Positions 47,063 through 56,476 of a stretch of DNA of 64,000 nt are shown one piece after another. The notes under the pieces were generated by a model. It had not been told where the DNA came from, searched no databases, and saw only the letters and a list, made by a program, of their open reading frames with translations. Origin of the DNA: Pseudoalteromonas undina (lineage in GTDB: Bacteria; Pseudomonadota; Gammaproteobacteria; Enterobacterales; Alteromonadaceae). Positions within the stretch are counted from its first letter, which is position 1. Every line of letters starts with the position of its first letter. The stretch covers positions 682,001 through 746,000 of the forward strand of contig NZ_AHCF03000004.1 in the NCBI RefSeq assembly GCF_000238275.3, in the 5' to 3' direction. Position numbers and translations under genes: made by a program.

Positions 47063-47253
47063 GCTTATATAGGTTAAATTACAACTTGTTATAAGTTTAA
47101 GATTTAACCAAATACCGTTCTTTTTGGATTTAAAATCTCATTATTTATTATTATTTTTAATTATTAACCTCGCCTGAACAATATTTGCTAAGACTTTCAG
47201 TTAAAAATTTGTTAAAAAGGCAGTGGTAATAATGATTAATTCTTAAGGTACTT

Positions 47254-49143
47254 ATGTTTAGCTCGCTAAAATTCACCTCCAAAATCACCATCGCTGCGTC
47301 ATTAGTGTTAGTTTTAGTGTTAGGTGTTTTCACTATAAATAACTATTTTTCAATGCGTCATCAAACTCAAGAGCAGTTGTCGCTGGTGCTAGAGCAAAAC
47401 TCAGAATCGGTTTCTAAAAACATTGCAAGTTGGCTCAATAATAAATTGGCGATTGTGATCTCTATCGCAAAAACATATCAAGATAACGATACGAAGTCTT
47501 TAACGCTTTCGCAATTAAATACCGCTGAGCTTGCCGGGGATTTTAAAAATACCTACATAGGTAAATCATCGGGGACATTTATTTTAAATGATCAAAGTGT
47601 TGTGCTCCCCAGCGATTTTGATGCTACAAGTCGCCCTTGGTATAAATTAGTAGAAAATAAAACAACAACGGCTTTTACAACCCCTTATATTGATGTGACC
47701 ACCAACGAACTGACAATTTCAGCCGTTGCGCCTATTAATAGTAATGGTCAATTTAAAGGGGTAGCGGGAGCAGATATTGATATGCAAACCATCGCTGAAA
47801 TTATTGGCGATATTGATTTTTTGGGACTCGGTTATGGCTTCTTACTTGATAATAAAGGGCAAATATTAAGTCACCCTGATAGTAAATTAAATTCAAAAAA
47901 AGTCGCAGATTTGATTGGTAAAAATGCACTGTTAGCAAGAGAGTTTACAGAGTATCAAGTAGCGGGTGAAACCTCGCTGGTATCCTTTACTAAGATTCGT
48001 GGTATTGAAAATGTTGATTGGTATCTGGGTGTAGTAGTCAATAAAGATAAAGCGTATTCAAGTGTTTCTTCGTTTGGTCAAAAGGCAATTGTCTTTTTAA
48101 TTATTGGTATTTTAGTGATTGTTGCATCACTGGAGTTTTTACTGCGTTATTTAATGCGACCTTTGTATCGTCTTAATGATGCTATTAGAGATATAGCACA
48201 AGGTGAAGGCGATTTAACTTGTCGACTCAGTGTTGAGAACGATGACGAGTTTGGTCAGTTAAGTAATTCATTTAATATTTTTATAGAAAAAATTCAAAAT
48301 TCAATTGTTCAAGTTAAGTCTTCAACACAGTTGCTAGAAACCGCGGTTGCTAAACTGGTTACCCAAACAGATTCTACATTAACTATGTACGACGACCAAA
48401 GTGAACGTACCAACAGTGTGGCATCGGCAATTAACCAGTTTTCAGCCACTGCAACTGAAATTTCAACTAGTGCAAGTAATGCCTCAACACTTGCTAAAGA
48501 TGCTGATCAATATTGCGCTAAAAATCAGCAAACACTAACGAATAACGTTTCGAGCATTCATCAACTTTCGCAAAATATAGAGCAAGCACAAGAAACAATT
48601 AATAGTTTAGATTCACATACTGCTAATATCGGTAATGTACTTGCGGTAATCAAAGGCGTGAGTGAACAAACTAACTTGCTTGCTTTAAATGCGGCAATAG
48701 AAGCGGCACGTGCAGGTGAAGCGGGAAGAGGGTTTGCCGTTGTTGCTGATGAAGTCAGGCAATTAGCACAACGTACTCAGCAATCAACGCAAGAAATTGA
48801 AAATACGGTAATTGAACTACAAAAAGGCTCAAGCTCTGCCGTTGAGCTGATGAAAACCAGTTTAGAAGAAAGTGAAAAAAGTGTTCAGCAAGCTGATGCA
48901 GTTGGCGATGTAATGAAACAAATAATTAGTGCGATAAAGCAAATAACCGACGCTAATCATAGTGTGGCTAATGCTACTGATGAGCAAAATCAAGTTGTTA
49001 AATCATTACACTCAGATATCCATGTTATTAGCGACCTATCGATTCAAGGTCAATCTAACCTTAACCTCACTTTAGAAGAGTGTACTAAGCTCAAACATCA
49101 ATTCAGTGACTTAGAGCGCATGGTTAAAAAATTCAAAGTATGA
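47254..49143 (+). CDS. Methyl-accepting chemotaxis protein with Cache sensor
   Basis: This 629-residue transmembrane receptor has TM1 near 10-30. An extracytoplasmic double-Cache sensor (about 35-270) includes [13 protein letters not shown] and [12 protein letters not shown], typical of amino-acid-binding Cache. TM2 lies at about 278-300, then HAMP and a long coiled-coil signalling domain whose tip reads [36 protein letters not shown]. It has no C-terminal CheR-binding pentapeptide. Its stop overlaps the next gene, a diguanylate cyclase, by 4 bp (ATGA), linking a chemoreceptor to c-di-GMP synthesis. Confidence 0.93.
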   Translation: MFSSLKFTSKITIAASLVLVLVLGVFTINNYFSMRHQTQEQLSLVLEQNSESVSKNIASWLNNKLAIVISIAKTYQDNDTKSLTLSQLNTAELAGDFKNTYIGKSSGTFILNDQSVVLPSDFDATSRPWYKLVENKTTTAFTTPYIDVTTNELTISAVAPINSNGQFKGVAGADIDMQTIAEIIGDIDFLGLGYGFLLDNKGQILSHPDSKLNSKKVADLIGKNALLAREFTEYQVAGETSLVSFTKIRGIENVDWYLGVVVNKDKAYSSVSSFGQKAIVFLIIGILVIVASLEFLLRYLMRPLYRLNDAIRDIAQGEGDLTCRLSVENDDEFGQLSNSFNIFIEKIQNSIVQVKSSTQLLETAVAKLVTQTDSTLTMYDDQSERTNSVASAINQFSATATEISTSASNASTLAKDADQYCAKNQQTLTNNVSSIHQLSQNIEQAQETINSLDSHTANIGNVLAVIKGVSEQTNLLALNAAIEAARAGEAGRGFAVVADEVRQLAQRTQQSTQEIENTVIELQKGSSSAVELMKTSLEESEKSVQQADAVGDVMKQIISAIKQITDANHSVANATDEQNQVVKSLHSDIHVISDLSIQGQSNLNLTLEECTKLKHQFSDLERMVKKFKV

Positions 49144-50246
49144 GCAGTAAAACAAAAATAAATAAACCAAACTGGCTCAGTTTAATCAATATTGATAGTG
49201 TTTATAGCTTTGATAGACAACGCCAAGCGTTTTCTTTATTTACCATGATAGCGATTGCCTTGGTGTTAATTACTTATTTGGTGATTGCAAACCATCGCGT
49301 TTATGCACCTATATTAACTGCCGCATTAATTTCAGTTAACTTAACGATTGTAGGATGCATTGTTTATTTTATAAAAACTAAACAGCTTAATGCTATCGCG
49401 TTAATTACCTTGATGATTGTATTTGTGATGTGCTTAGCTTTAGTATCCACTGGGGGTAAAGAAAACACCGCGTTATATTGGCTAATGTTTTATCCTGTAG
49501 CTGTATTTGCCATACTGGGTGTTAAACTTGGCGCATGGTTAAGTAGTGCCATGTTATTGAGTTGTATTGTTATGTTGTATGGCCCCGATATGGGGCAGGT
49601 TATGTATGGTGAGGTAGAAAAGACCCGTTTTGTTGCTGCATTTTCATTAGTGCTGGTGTTTTCTTTTATCGGTGAGTATTTTCGTCACAGAAGCCACCTT
49701 GCCATTGCAGATATCACCTTAGAACAAAAACAACACGCCTATACAGATCAGCTTACAGGCGCACCCAACCGCCGTTTTATTACTTCACATTTTTTAAAGC
49801 TTGCTGCTTCACGGCCAGCGCATTATTTGCCGCTGTCTATTTTGCTCATTGATTTAGATAACTTTAAACAATTAAATGATACCTACGGCCATGATTTTGG
49901 CGATACCGTATTAATAGAGTTTACTAAATTATTAGAGTCGCAATTTTCTGCAACCGCCCTTAAAGCTCGTTATGGTGGCGAAGAGTTTGTGGTTATTTTA
50001 CCGCAAATGACCACCATAGAAGCCAGTATTTTGGCTAATCGTTTTAGAGAATGCGTGCAACATCATGTAATATTAACTGATAAACAACAACGAGTATCGT
50101 TAACTTGTAGCATTGGCATTGCACAAGCTAATCATATTGATGACTACGACAGTGCATTAAAACTAGCCGATGAGTATTTATATCAGGCAAAATCACAAGG
50201 GCGCAATAAAGTCATATTTGCGCATGGCGAGTATGTCAGTCAATAA
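49140..50246 (+). CDS. Membrane diguanylate cyclase lacking the inhibitory site
   Basis: This 368-residue protein has about six N-terminal membrane helices (30-185) and a C-terminal GGDEF domain with catalytic [12 protein letters not shown] (GGEEF at about 279-283). The residues at the I-site position read SATA instead of RxxD, so feedback inhibition by c-di-GMP is not expected. It overlaps the upstream chemoreceptor gene by 4 bp and the downstream DsbA-like gene, so the three are probably cotranscribed. Confidence 0.9.
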   Translation: MSSKTKINKPNWLSLINIDSVYSFDRQRQAFSLFTMIAIALVLITYLVIANHRVYAPILTAALISVNLTIVGCIVYFIKTKQLNAIALITLMIVFVMCLALVSTGGKENTALYWLMFYPVAVFAILGVKLGAWLSSAMLLSCIVMLYGPDMGQVMYGEVEKTRFVAAFSLVLVFSFIGEYFRHRSHLAIADITLEQKQHAYTDQLTGAPNRRFITSHFLKLAASRPAHYLPLSILLIDLDNFKQLNDTYGHDFGDTVLIEFTKLLESQFSATALKARYGGEEFVVILPQMTTIEASILANRFRECVQHHVILTDKQQRVSLTCSIGIAQANHIDDYDSALKLADEYLYQAKSQGRNKVIFAHGEYVSQ

Positions 50247-50844
50247 GCTTATTTATGTGCATGATCCTATGTGTAGCTGGTGCTGGGGATATAAGCCTAC
50301 GTGGCAAAAACTTGAATCGGCTCTAGCAAATATTCTGCCTATAGAATATAGAATCGGAGGTTTAGCTGCTGATAGCGACCAGCCAATGAGTGCCGATATG
50401 CAGTTGCAACTACAAGGCATATGGAAAAACATTAGCAACCAATTAGGCACTGAGTTTAATTTTAATTTTTGGCGAGAATGCCAACCGCGCCGTTCTACTT
50501 ATCCCTCCTGCAGAGCGGCTTTAATTGCTCGTAGCTTTAACAAAGAGCCACAGATGATTGACGCTATTCAACAAGCGTATTATTTAAAGGCGCAAAATCC
50601 ATCGGATGAAGACGTACTTATTAAACTATGCGAAAAAATTGGTTTAGATCCCTGTTTATTTACTCAGCAGTTACACTCTAAGGAACTTAAGCGTCGCTTT
50701 GATGATGAGCTTAACTTTGTTCGCAGTTTACCTATTCAAGGTTTTCCGTCGTTAGTATTAATAAAAAACAATAGCGCATACCCCATTGCTATTAACTACA
50801 CAGATTGGCGGCAAACCCTAAGTGAAATACAATCTTACTTATAA
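50233..50844 (+). CDS. DsbA/FrnE-family thioredoxin-fold protein
   Basis: This 203-residue cytoplasmic protein of the DsbA-like FrnE branch has the CxxC active site CSWC in VHDPMCSWCWGYKPTW (about 8-23) and a conserved QRPSCRAAL-like RRSTYPSCRAALIAR segment. The cis-Pro is in GFPSLVLI (about 170). Such proteins act as oxidoreductases or glutathione-dependent isomerases; the substrate is unknown. The start could be ATG 50224 or 50233; both overlap the diguanylate cyclase gene by 14-23 bp. Confidence 0.82.
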   Translation: MSVNKLIYVHDPMCSWCWGYKPTWQKLESALANILPIEYRIGGLAADSDQPMSADMQLQLQGIWKNISNQLGTEFNFNFWRECQPRRSTYPSCRAALIARSFNKEPQMIDAIQQAYYLKAQNPSDEDVLIKLCEKIGLDPCLFTQQLHSKELKRRFDDELNFVRSLPIQGFPSLVLIKNNSAYPIAINYTDWRQTLSEIQSYL

Positions 50845-50907
50845 AATTTACACTTCAAACATTACCCCTGCAGTTTAAATTCGGCCAATAAGGCTAATTT
50901 ATTACCG

Positions 50908-50947
50908 CTGTCATAAAAGCGACTTTTTTACGCAACACGCTTGTCAT
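50908..50947 (+). promoter_or_regulatory. Pho-box-like half-sites upstream of the accessory TonB operon
   Basis: CTGTCAT (50908-50914) and TTGTCAT (50941-50947) lie 33 bp apart, exactly three 11-bp PhoB steps. The half-sites between are poor (3/7 and 4/7 matches) but spacers are mostly AT-rich. A TATACA -10-like hexamer is at 50956, 8 bp downstream. It is suggestive, not conclusive. Confidence 0.4.
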
Positions 50948-51058
50948 TTTTAATCTATACACTTTCGCTCATTGAAACTATCTCGCTTTAAATTGTTTTT
51001 TAATAAACAGGCTAAAGCGACTAGCAAATCCGATAATTAACGAGCAAAGGTGTATACG

Positions 51059-51811
51059 ATGAAAGGCGTTAAACCATTAATTTTAGCTGGTATTGTAGCC
51101 GCAAGTGCAGCAGTCCACGCCAATGATTTAAACACGGTAATTGATAAAAGCAGCGAAATTAATAATTTAGCTGCGCAATCACAAACGAAAATAGACAAGA
51201 TTGCAGATTCAATGCAAGGGCGTTTACAGCAATTCAAAACCCTAAATAAAGAAATAGATGGTTTAGCCGTTTATAACGCACAGCTTACAAAACAGTTAAA
51301 TAATCAAATAGAAGAGATGGAATCGCTTAATTTATCGATGGATCAAGTATCGATTATTGAGCGCCAAATAACCCCTTTAATGCTTCGTATGATCACTGGG
51401 CTTGAACAGTTTGTTGCCTTAGACGTGCCGTTTTTAAAGCAAGAGCGAAAGCAGCGTCTTGAATCATTAAGTGCAATGATGGAACGCGCTGATATTACAT
51501 CAAGTGAAAAATTTCGTCGTGTCTTAGAGGCTTATCAAGTTGAGGTTGACTACGGACGCACTATTGAAGCGTATACTGCATTGCTTGATGTGGACAATAA
51601 AGAACGTGAAGTCGACTTTCTGCGCATTGGTCGTTTAGAGCTAATTTACCTTACCCGCGATGGCAAACAAGCAGGTAGTTGGGATCAACAGTCACAGTCG
51701 TTTGTTGCACTGCCTGATTCAACCATTAGTCAAATTAATAAAGGGCTTCGCATTGCTCGCAAACAACTAGCCCCCGATATGTTAACACTGCCAATTCATG
51801 CTGCAGAATAA
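51059..51811 (+). CDS. DUF3450 periplasmic protein of the accessory TonB operon
   Basis: This 250-residue exported protein has signal peptide MKGVKPLILAGIVAASAAVHA, then long coiled-coil helices (about 25-130: TKIDKIADSMQGRLQQFKT and similar) and a compact C-terminal region with LRIGRLELIYLTRDGKQ. DUF3450 proteins regularly precede TtpC-type TonB systems. The ATG at 51059 follows AAGG by 8 bases. It overlaps no gene; the next begins 10 bp downstream. The role is unknown; a periplasmic partner of the long ExbB is plausible. Confidence 0.88.
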   Translation: MKGVKPLILAGIVAASAAVHANDLNTVIDKSSEINNLAAQSQTKIDKIADSMQGRLQQFKTLNKEIDGLAVYNAQLTKQLNNQIEEMESLNLSMDQVSIIERQITPLMLRMITGLEQFVALDVPFLKQERKQRLESLSAMMERADITSSEKFRRVLEAYQVEVDYGRTIEAYTALLDVDNKEREVDFLRIGRLELIYLTRDGKQAGSWDQQSQSFVALPDSTISQINKGLRIARKQLAPDMLTLPIHAAE

Positions 51812-51821
51812 GAGGTTTACC

Positions 51822-53189
51822 ATGAAATTATTAACGAAAATGACAAAAATGGCCGTGTTTGCAGCCAGCTTAGGTTTTTCAGGTGCGATGTGTGCCGCTG
51901 AACCAATGAATTTGGATGCTCTATTAAAAACGTTAGAGCAGGGTAAATCAGCGCAATCAGAACAAAATAAACAACGCGAACAAGAATTTGCAGCACGTCA
52001 AAATGAACAAGTGCAAATGCTTAAAAACACCCAAGCTAAACGAAATCAGATGCTTAGCGAGTCAGAGCGTTTAGAAACGCAGTTTGAAGAAAACGAAATT
52101 AAATTGGCTAATCTGACCGATACTTTATCAAAGCGTATGGGTTCATTAAAAGAGCTATTTGGTGTGCTACAACAAGTTGCTGGAGATTCTAGCAACAAGT
52201 TTGCAACCTCGGTGGTATCGGCTCAGTTACCTGGGCGTAGTACTTTTATGGACGAATTGGCGCAAAAAATGGGTTCTACCTCAAAGCTTGCGTCTATTGA
52301 AGATATCGAAAAGGTTTGGTTTGAGCTACAACGCGAAATGACCGAACAAGGAAAAGTAAGCCGCTTCAATACTGATGTAATTGTTGACGGTGGCAATAAA
52401 GTACAAAAAGAAGTGGTACGTGTGGGTGCATTTAACCTTATTAGTGACGGTCAGTACCTAGAGTATACGCCTTCTACCAATACCATTAGCCAGCTTACTC
52501 GCCAACCAAGTAGCCGCTTTACTGCGACTGCGGCTGATTTGCAGCAAGCAAACACCGGTGTGGTGCCGTTTGCGCTTGACCCAACGGGTGGTTCAATTTT
52601 AGGTTTGTTAGTACAAGCCCCTGATACCAGCGAGCAAGTTCATCAAGGTGGTGCAGTTGGTTACGTTATTTTAGGCGTTGGCTTATTAGCGTTATTAATT
52701 GCGTTAGAGCGTTTTGTATCGCTCCTGCTGATGGGTGGAAAAATCCGTCGTCAATTAAAAGACGATACAGCCCGTGATGATAACCCGCTAGGGCGCGTCA
52801 TGAAAGTGAAAGACCAATATCCTAATGTGGCGTACGACACGCTTGAACTTAAGTTAAGCGAAGCCATTTTACGCGAAATGCCAAAAATCACCCGTAATTT
52901 AACGCTTATTAAAATTATCTCTGTGGTAGCGCCATTGCTGGGCTTACTCGGTACGGTAACTGGGATGATCAATACCTTCCAAGCAATTACTTTATTCGGC
53001 ACTGGCGACCCTAAACTAATGGCAGGCGGTATTTCGCAAGCCCTGGTTACTACGGTATTAGGCCTTGTTGTTGCTATCCCTACGGTGTTTTTATACACCT
53101 TATTGAATACTCGCTCAAAAAGCTTACTGCTTATTTTACAAGAACAAAGTGCAGGTATTATTGCCGAGCGAAGCGAGAAAGGAGCTTAA
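51822..53189 (+). CDS. Long MotA/TolQ/ExbB-family proton channel (TtpC-like)
   Basis: This 455-residue protein has a signal peptide (MKLLTKMTKMAVFAASLGFSGAMCA), a coiled-coil periplasmic part (about 30-115), and a C-terminal ExbB-type membrane domain with three helices (about 285-455), including ISVVAPLLGLLGTVTGMINTF and ALVTTVLGLVVAIPTVFLY. The extra periplasmic domain distinguishes TtpC-like proteins, which in Vibrio act with TonB2. The ATG at 51822 follows AGAGGT. It is followed by a second, short ExbB gene 3 bp later. Confidence 0.9.
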   Translation: MKLLTKMTKMAVFAASLGFSGAMCAAEPMNLDALLKTLEQGKSAQSEQNKQREQEFAARQNEQVQMLKNTQAKRNQMLSESERLETQFEENEIKLANLTDTLSKRMGSLKELFGVLQQVAGDSSNKFATSVVSAQLPGRSTFMDELAQKMGSTSKLASIEDIEKVWFELQREMTEQGKVSRFNTDVIVDGGNKVQKEVVRVGAFNLISDGQYLEYTPSTNTISQLTRQPSSRFTATAADLQQANTGVVPFALDPTGGSILGLLVQAPDTSEQVHQGGAVGYVILGVGLLALLIALERFVSLLLMGGKIRRQLKDDTARDDNPLGRVMKVKDQYPNVAYDTLELKLSEAILREMPKITRNLTLIKIISVVAPLLGLLGTVTGMINTFQAITLFGTGDPKLMAGGISQALVTTVLGLVVAIPTVFLYTLLNTRSKSLLLILQEQSAGIIAERSEKGA

Positions 53190-53192
53190 ACC

Positions 53193-53720
53193 ATGGTGCT
53201 ATTGATTGATTCAATCAATGCTATCCGTGATTTTCTCGACACGGGTGGCCAAGTTCTCTTGGTCATTGCCGTGTTAATTTTCGCGATGTGGTTATTGATA
53301 CTCGAGCGATTTATGTACTTTTTTAATGGCTATCGACACTACAAAAAAGACGTTAAAAATACGTGGAAAACTCGTAGTGAACGCAACAGCTGGAATGCAG
53401 AGCAAATACGCCAGGCCATGGTGTCACGAGCCAGTATGCGATTAAACGCAAACTTACCACTGATTAATGTGATGGTGGCGCTGTGTCCACTATTAGGTTT
53501 ACTCGGCACAGTTACAGGGATGATAGAAGTCTTCGATGTAATGGCTATTACAGGTACAGGCAGCGCACGCTCTATGGCGTCGGGTGTGTCAAAAGCAACC
53601 ATACCCACTATGGCAGGTATGGTCGGTGCGTTATCTGGGGTGTTTGCCTCAACCTATTTACAGCGTAAAGCAAAGCGTGAAGTTGAATTGTTGCAAGACA
53701 CTATGGTGTTGGACCACTAA
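53193..53720 (+). CDS. exbB: ExbB-family proton channel subunit, short
   Basis: This 175-residue inner-membrane protein has helix 1 at LLVIAVLIFAMWLLILERF (about 20-38) and helices 2 and 3 with INVMVALCPLLGLLGTVTGMIEVF and GMVGALSGVFASTYL. With ExbD it forms the proton-driven motor that powers TonB. It is 3 bp after the TtpC-like gene and 53 bp before exbD. Confidence 0.93.
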   Translation: MVLLIDSINAIRDFLDTGGQVLLVIAVLIFAMWLLILERFMYFFNGYRHYKKDVKNTWKTRSERNSWNAEQIRQAMVSRASMRLNANLPLINVMVALCPLLGLLGTVTGMIEVFDVMAITGTGSARSMASGVSKATIPTMAGMVGALSGVFASTYLQRKAKREVELLQDTMVLDH

Positions 53721-53773
53721 ATAATTATTGAATAGCGGTGAACATAATCACCGCTTATTCTAGGAGAAGTAAA

Positions 53774-54184
53774 ATGAGAGCCCCATTAGGTAATTTATTC
53801 CAAGAAGATGAAGCAGAAGAAATAAACATGACTCCTATGCTGGATGTTGTATTTATTATGCTTATTTTCTTTATTGTTACAGCCTCGTTTGTAAAAGAAG
53901 CCGGTATTGATGTAAACCGCCCTGAAGCGGCAACTGCTGTAAAAAAAGAACGCGCTAACATATTAGTGGCTATTTCAGATCAAGGCGAAATTTGGATCAA
54001 TAAACGTCAAATTGATGTACGTGCTGTACAAGCTAACATTGAACGCTTAAAAGCTGAAAATCCACAAGGCAGTGTGGTTATTCAGGCCGATAAAAAAGCC
54101 ACTACAGAAACCTTGATAAAAGTGATGGATGCCTCGCGTGCAGCGGGTGTATTTGATGTTTCAATAGCGGCTCAAGAAGGGTAA
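53774..54184 (+). CDS. exbD: ExbD/TolR-family protein
   Basis: This 136-residue single-span protein has its membrane helix (MTPMLDVVFIMLIFFIVTASF, about 19-39) containing the essential proton-conducting Asp. A periplasmic domain follows. The ATG at 53774 has an AGGAG site 8 bases upstream; the longer frame adds 12 residues without support. It acts with the two ExbB-type proteins. The tonB gene follows within 6 bp. Confidence 0.94.
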   Translation: MRAPLGNLFQEDEAEEINMTPMLDVVFIMLIFFIVTASFVKEAGIDVNRPEAATAVKKERANILVAISDQGEIWINKRQIDVRAVQANIERLKAENPQGSVVIQADKKATTETLIKVMDASRAAGVFDVSIAAQEG

Positions 54185-54190
54185 CGAGTG

Positions 54191-54796
54191 ATGCGTTATG
54201 TACTTGCGTTAATTATAGCGGGTGTGGTGACCTTTATGCTGTTTTTAGGTATGCAGGCATTGATCACCGGCGGAGAAGGCGCCATGACGGAGCCTGCAAA
54301 AGGGAATGTATTAGATTTTGTCCGTTTGAAAAAAGAAGAAACGGTACAAAAAAAGGAGCGTAAACCACAAAAGCCACCAACACCTAAAGAGCCACCACCG
54401 CCAATGGAGTCGCCACAAATGCAAAGTAGCGATAACAACGCTGCTAGCAACAACTTTGATTTTGCTGCAAATGTCGATGCTGATGTAAATCTAGCGGGTG
54501 GATTAGCATTAGAAACCAGTGATGGTGAGTATTTGCCGATAGTAAAAGTGGCACCGGTATACCCAAGGCGTGCTTTGTCGCGTGGTATTGAAGGGTATGT
54601 CATTGTTGAGTTTACAGTGACCAAGCAAGGCACAGTGAAAGAGCCACAAGTTATTAAAGCCGAGCCAGAGTCATTGTTTGACAGAGCAGCGATGGATGCG
54701 GCCCTTAAGTTTAAATATAAACCGCGCGTTGTTAATGGCGAAGCTGTTGAAGTAGCCGGTGTGCAAAATAAAATTTCTTTCCAAATTAATGGTTAA
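54191..54796 (+). CDS. tonB: TonB energy transducer
   Basis: This 201-residue protein carries proton-motive energy to outer-membrane receptors. It has one N-terminal membrane helix (about 3-24), a Lys/Pro-rich spacer (KPQKPPTPKEPPPPMESP, about 54-72), and a C-terminal TonB domain (about 110-201) with YPRRALSRGIEGYVIVEFTV and FKYKPRVVNGEAVEV. The short spacer is like Vibrio TonB2. The preceding GTG at 54188 is adjacent to the ATG used here. Confidence 0.93.
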   Translation: MRYVLALIIAGVVTFMLFLGMQALITGGEGAMTEPAKGNVLDFVRLKKEETVQKKERKPQKPPTPKEPPPPMESPQMQSSDNNAASNNFDFAANVDADVNLAGGLALETSDGEYLPIVKVAPVYPRRALSRGIEGYVIVEFTVTKQGTVKEPQVIKAEPESLFDRAAMDAALKFKYKPRVVNGEAVEVAGVQNKISFQING

Positions 54797-54833
54797 TTCT
54801 ATTAAGTAAGTAAAGAGTGAACGTGAGGCAATT

Positions 54834-56162
54834 ATGAAATTAAAACTAACAACCAAGCTATTAAAGCTTAGCATGTTGTGCACTGTTGCAATCAGTGCCA
54901 GCGTTGTTACACCAAGTGCATTGAGTGTACTTCCGGGTGTAAATTTGGCGTCAGTACAGGCTGCTGAAAAGCAGAAAACAACACGAGTTCCCGCACTGCG
55001 TGAAAAGGTATACAGCCAATTAGCTCGCGCCCAAAAACTTGCGGATGATGGCGACAGTAAAGCAGGTTTAGACGCGCTTGACAGCATACAAACGCGCTCA
55101 TCAAGTATGAACTCTTATGAAATTGCGATGATGCATAACTTTTATGGGTTTATTTATTACAATGAAAACGACCTAGTTAAAGCGATTGCCTCATTTGAAA
55201 AAGTGATTGCAGAAGATGGCATTCCAGAAACACTACGCCTGAGCACAACATTCAGCTTAGCGCAGCTTGCTATGGCTAACAGCGACTATGAAAAGGTTAT
55301 CGCATTTTTAGATAAATGGGATGCCATTAATACAAAGCCTAAAACTGATGCATATTATTTATTAAGAGCGCAAACCTACTATCAATTAAAAGACTATGAG
55401 CAAGGCTTGAGTTACATTACCCAAGCCATTAACTTAAGTGATAGCGAAGGCAAAGTACCAAAAGAAAACTGGCTGGTACTGCAACGTGCTATGTATTACT
55501 CACTTAACCAAACGGATAAAGTAGTCAGCGTACTTGAGCGTATGGTAAAGCTATACAACAAACCTGAGTATTGGGTGCAATTAGCCGGTATGTACGGTGA
55601 AACTGGGCAAGAAAAACAGCAGCTTAGTGTTTTAGAAGCGGCTTACCAGCAAGGATTTTTAACCTCTAAATCTGACCTAAGACAGCTTGCACAGGTATAT
55701 TTATATAATCAGCTTGCTTACAAAGCCGCCAGTGTAATGAGTAAGGCAATAGAGCAGGGCATTGCTGAACCAACAGCTAAAAATTATGCCTTTGTAGCCG
55801 AGGCCATGGTACAAGCTAAAGAAGATGCTAAGTCGATTAGTTACTTTACCAAAGCTGCAGAGCGCTCAGAGCATGGTAAATACGATCAGCGCTTGGCTGA
55901 AGTGTATGTAAATACAGAGCAGTATGACGAAGCTGCCGATGCAGCGCGAATGGCGCTGGATAAAGGCGGCCTTGATTTTGAATCAAATGCGTTTGTTGCT
56001 TTGGGAATGGCACAATACAATTTACAAAATTTTGATGCATCTATCCTTGCGTTTGAACAAGCTGAAAAGCACAAAAAGTCGCAACGTTTAGCCCAGCAAT
56101 GGATCAAATATGTAAAACGCGAAAAAGTGCATGCGCAAACATTAAAAACAGCACTGCTTTAA
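54834..56162 (+). CDS. TPR-repeat exported protein of the accessory TonB operon
   Basis: This 442-residue protein begins with a signal-like hydrophobic segment (LLKLSMLCTVAISASVVTPSALSVL) and continues as tetratricopeptide repeats (about 60-430), for example FYGFIYYNENDLVKAIASFEKVI and YYLLRAQTYYQLKDYEQGLSYI. A TPR protein closes TtpC-type TonB operons in many marine gammaproteobacteria; it may organise the envelope complex. A strong terminator follows. Confidence 0.9.
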   Translation: MKLKLTTKLLKLSMLCTVAISASVVTPSALSVLPGVNLASVQAAEKQKTTRVPALREKVYSQLARAQKLADDGDSKAGLDALDSIQTRSSSMNSYEIAMMHNFYGFIYYNENDLVKAIASFEKVIAEDGIPETLRLSTTFSLAQLAMANSDYEKVIAFLDKWDAINTKPKTDAYYLLRAQTYYQLKDYEQGLSYITQAINLSDSEGKVPKENWLVLQRAMYYSLNQTDKVVSVLERMVKLYNKPEYWVQLAGMYGETGQEKQQLSVLEAAYQQGFLTSKSDLRQLAQVYLYNQLAYKAASVMSKAIEQGIAEPTAKNYAFVAEAMVQAKEDAKSISYFTKAAERSEHGKYDQRLAEVYVNTEQYDEAADAARMALDKGGLDFESNAFVALGMAQYNLQNFDASILAFEQAEKHKKSQRLAQQWIKYVKREKVHAQTLKTALL

Positions 56163-56226
56163 TTTTTATAGTGCGATTATTAGTTCTTAATTGACGCACT
56201 AAAAACCATTTCATAATTGCACTACT

Positions 56227-56262
56227 CAAACCACACTAACATTTAGTTTGTGTGGTTTTTTT
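56227..56262 (+). terminator. Terminator of the accessory TonB operon
   Basis: Stem AAACCACACTAAC / GTTTGTGTGGTTT (one mismatch) with loop ATTTA and a T7 tail. Confidence 0.88.
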
Positions 56263-56328
56263 GCTTGCCTTTTTAAAGCAACTAATTGATTTTTAATTAA
56301 TTAACATTGTCATTTTATGTTTATTAAA

Positions 56329-56346
56329 GTGTAACTTCACTGTCAT
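56329..56346 (+). promoter_or_regulatory. Pho box candidate of the lipoprotein-receptor pair
   Basis: GTGTAAC TTCA CTGTCAT has the 7-4-7 layout of a PhoB site; the half-sites match CTGTAAC at 6/7 and CTGTCAT at 7/7. A -10-like TATTGT lies exactly 10 bp downstream (56357-56362), the usual PhoB-promoter spacing. Another TTGTCAT sits 22 bp (two turns) upstream, at 56307-56313. Confidence 0.5.
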
Positions 56347-56476
56347 AACACTCCCGTATTGTACTTCGTATTCGATAACTCAAGTGACATTAATGCATGA
56401 GTATCGTGCCTTAAAGTGACTTAAGTTATTACTTAAAGCGCTAACACAATAATTAAATACTTTTACGGAGTGAACA

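Noticed and set aside
54196..54633. Long antisense frame within tonB, and similar antisense frames elsewhere
   Set aside because: They lie opposite well-identified genes, lack ribosome-binding sites and show no recognisable protein family.
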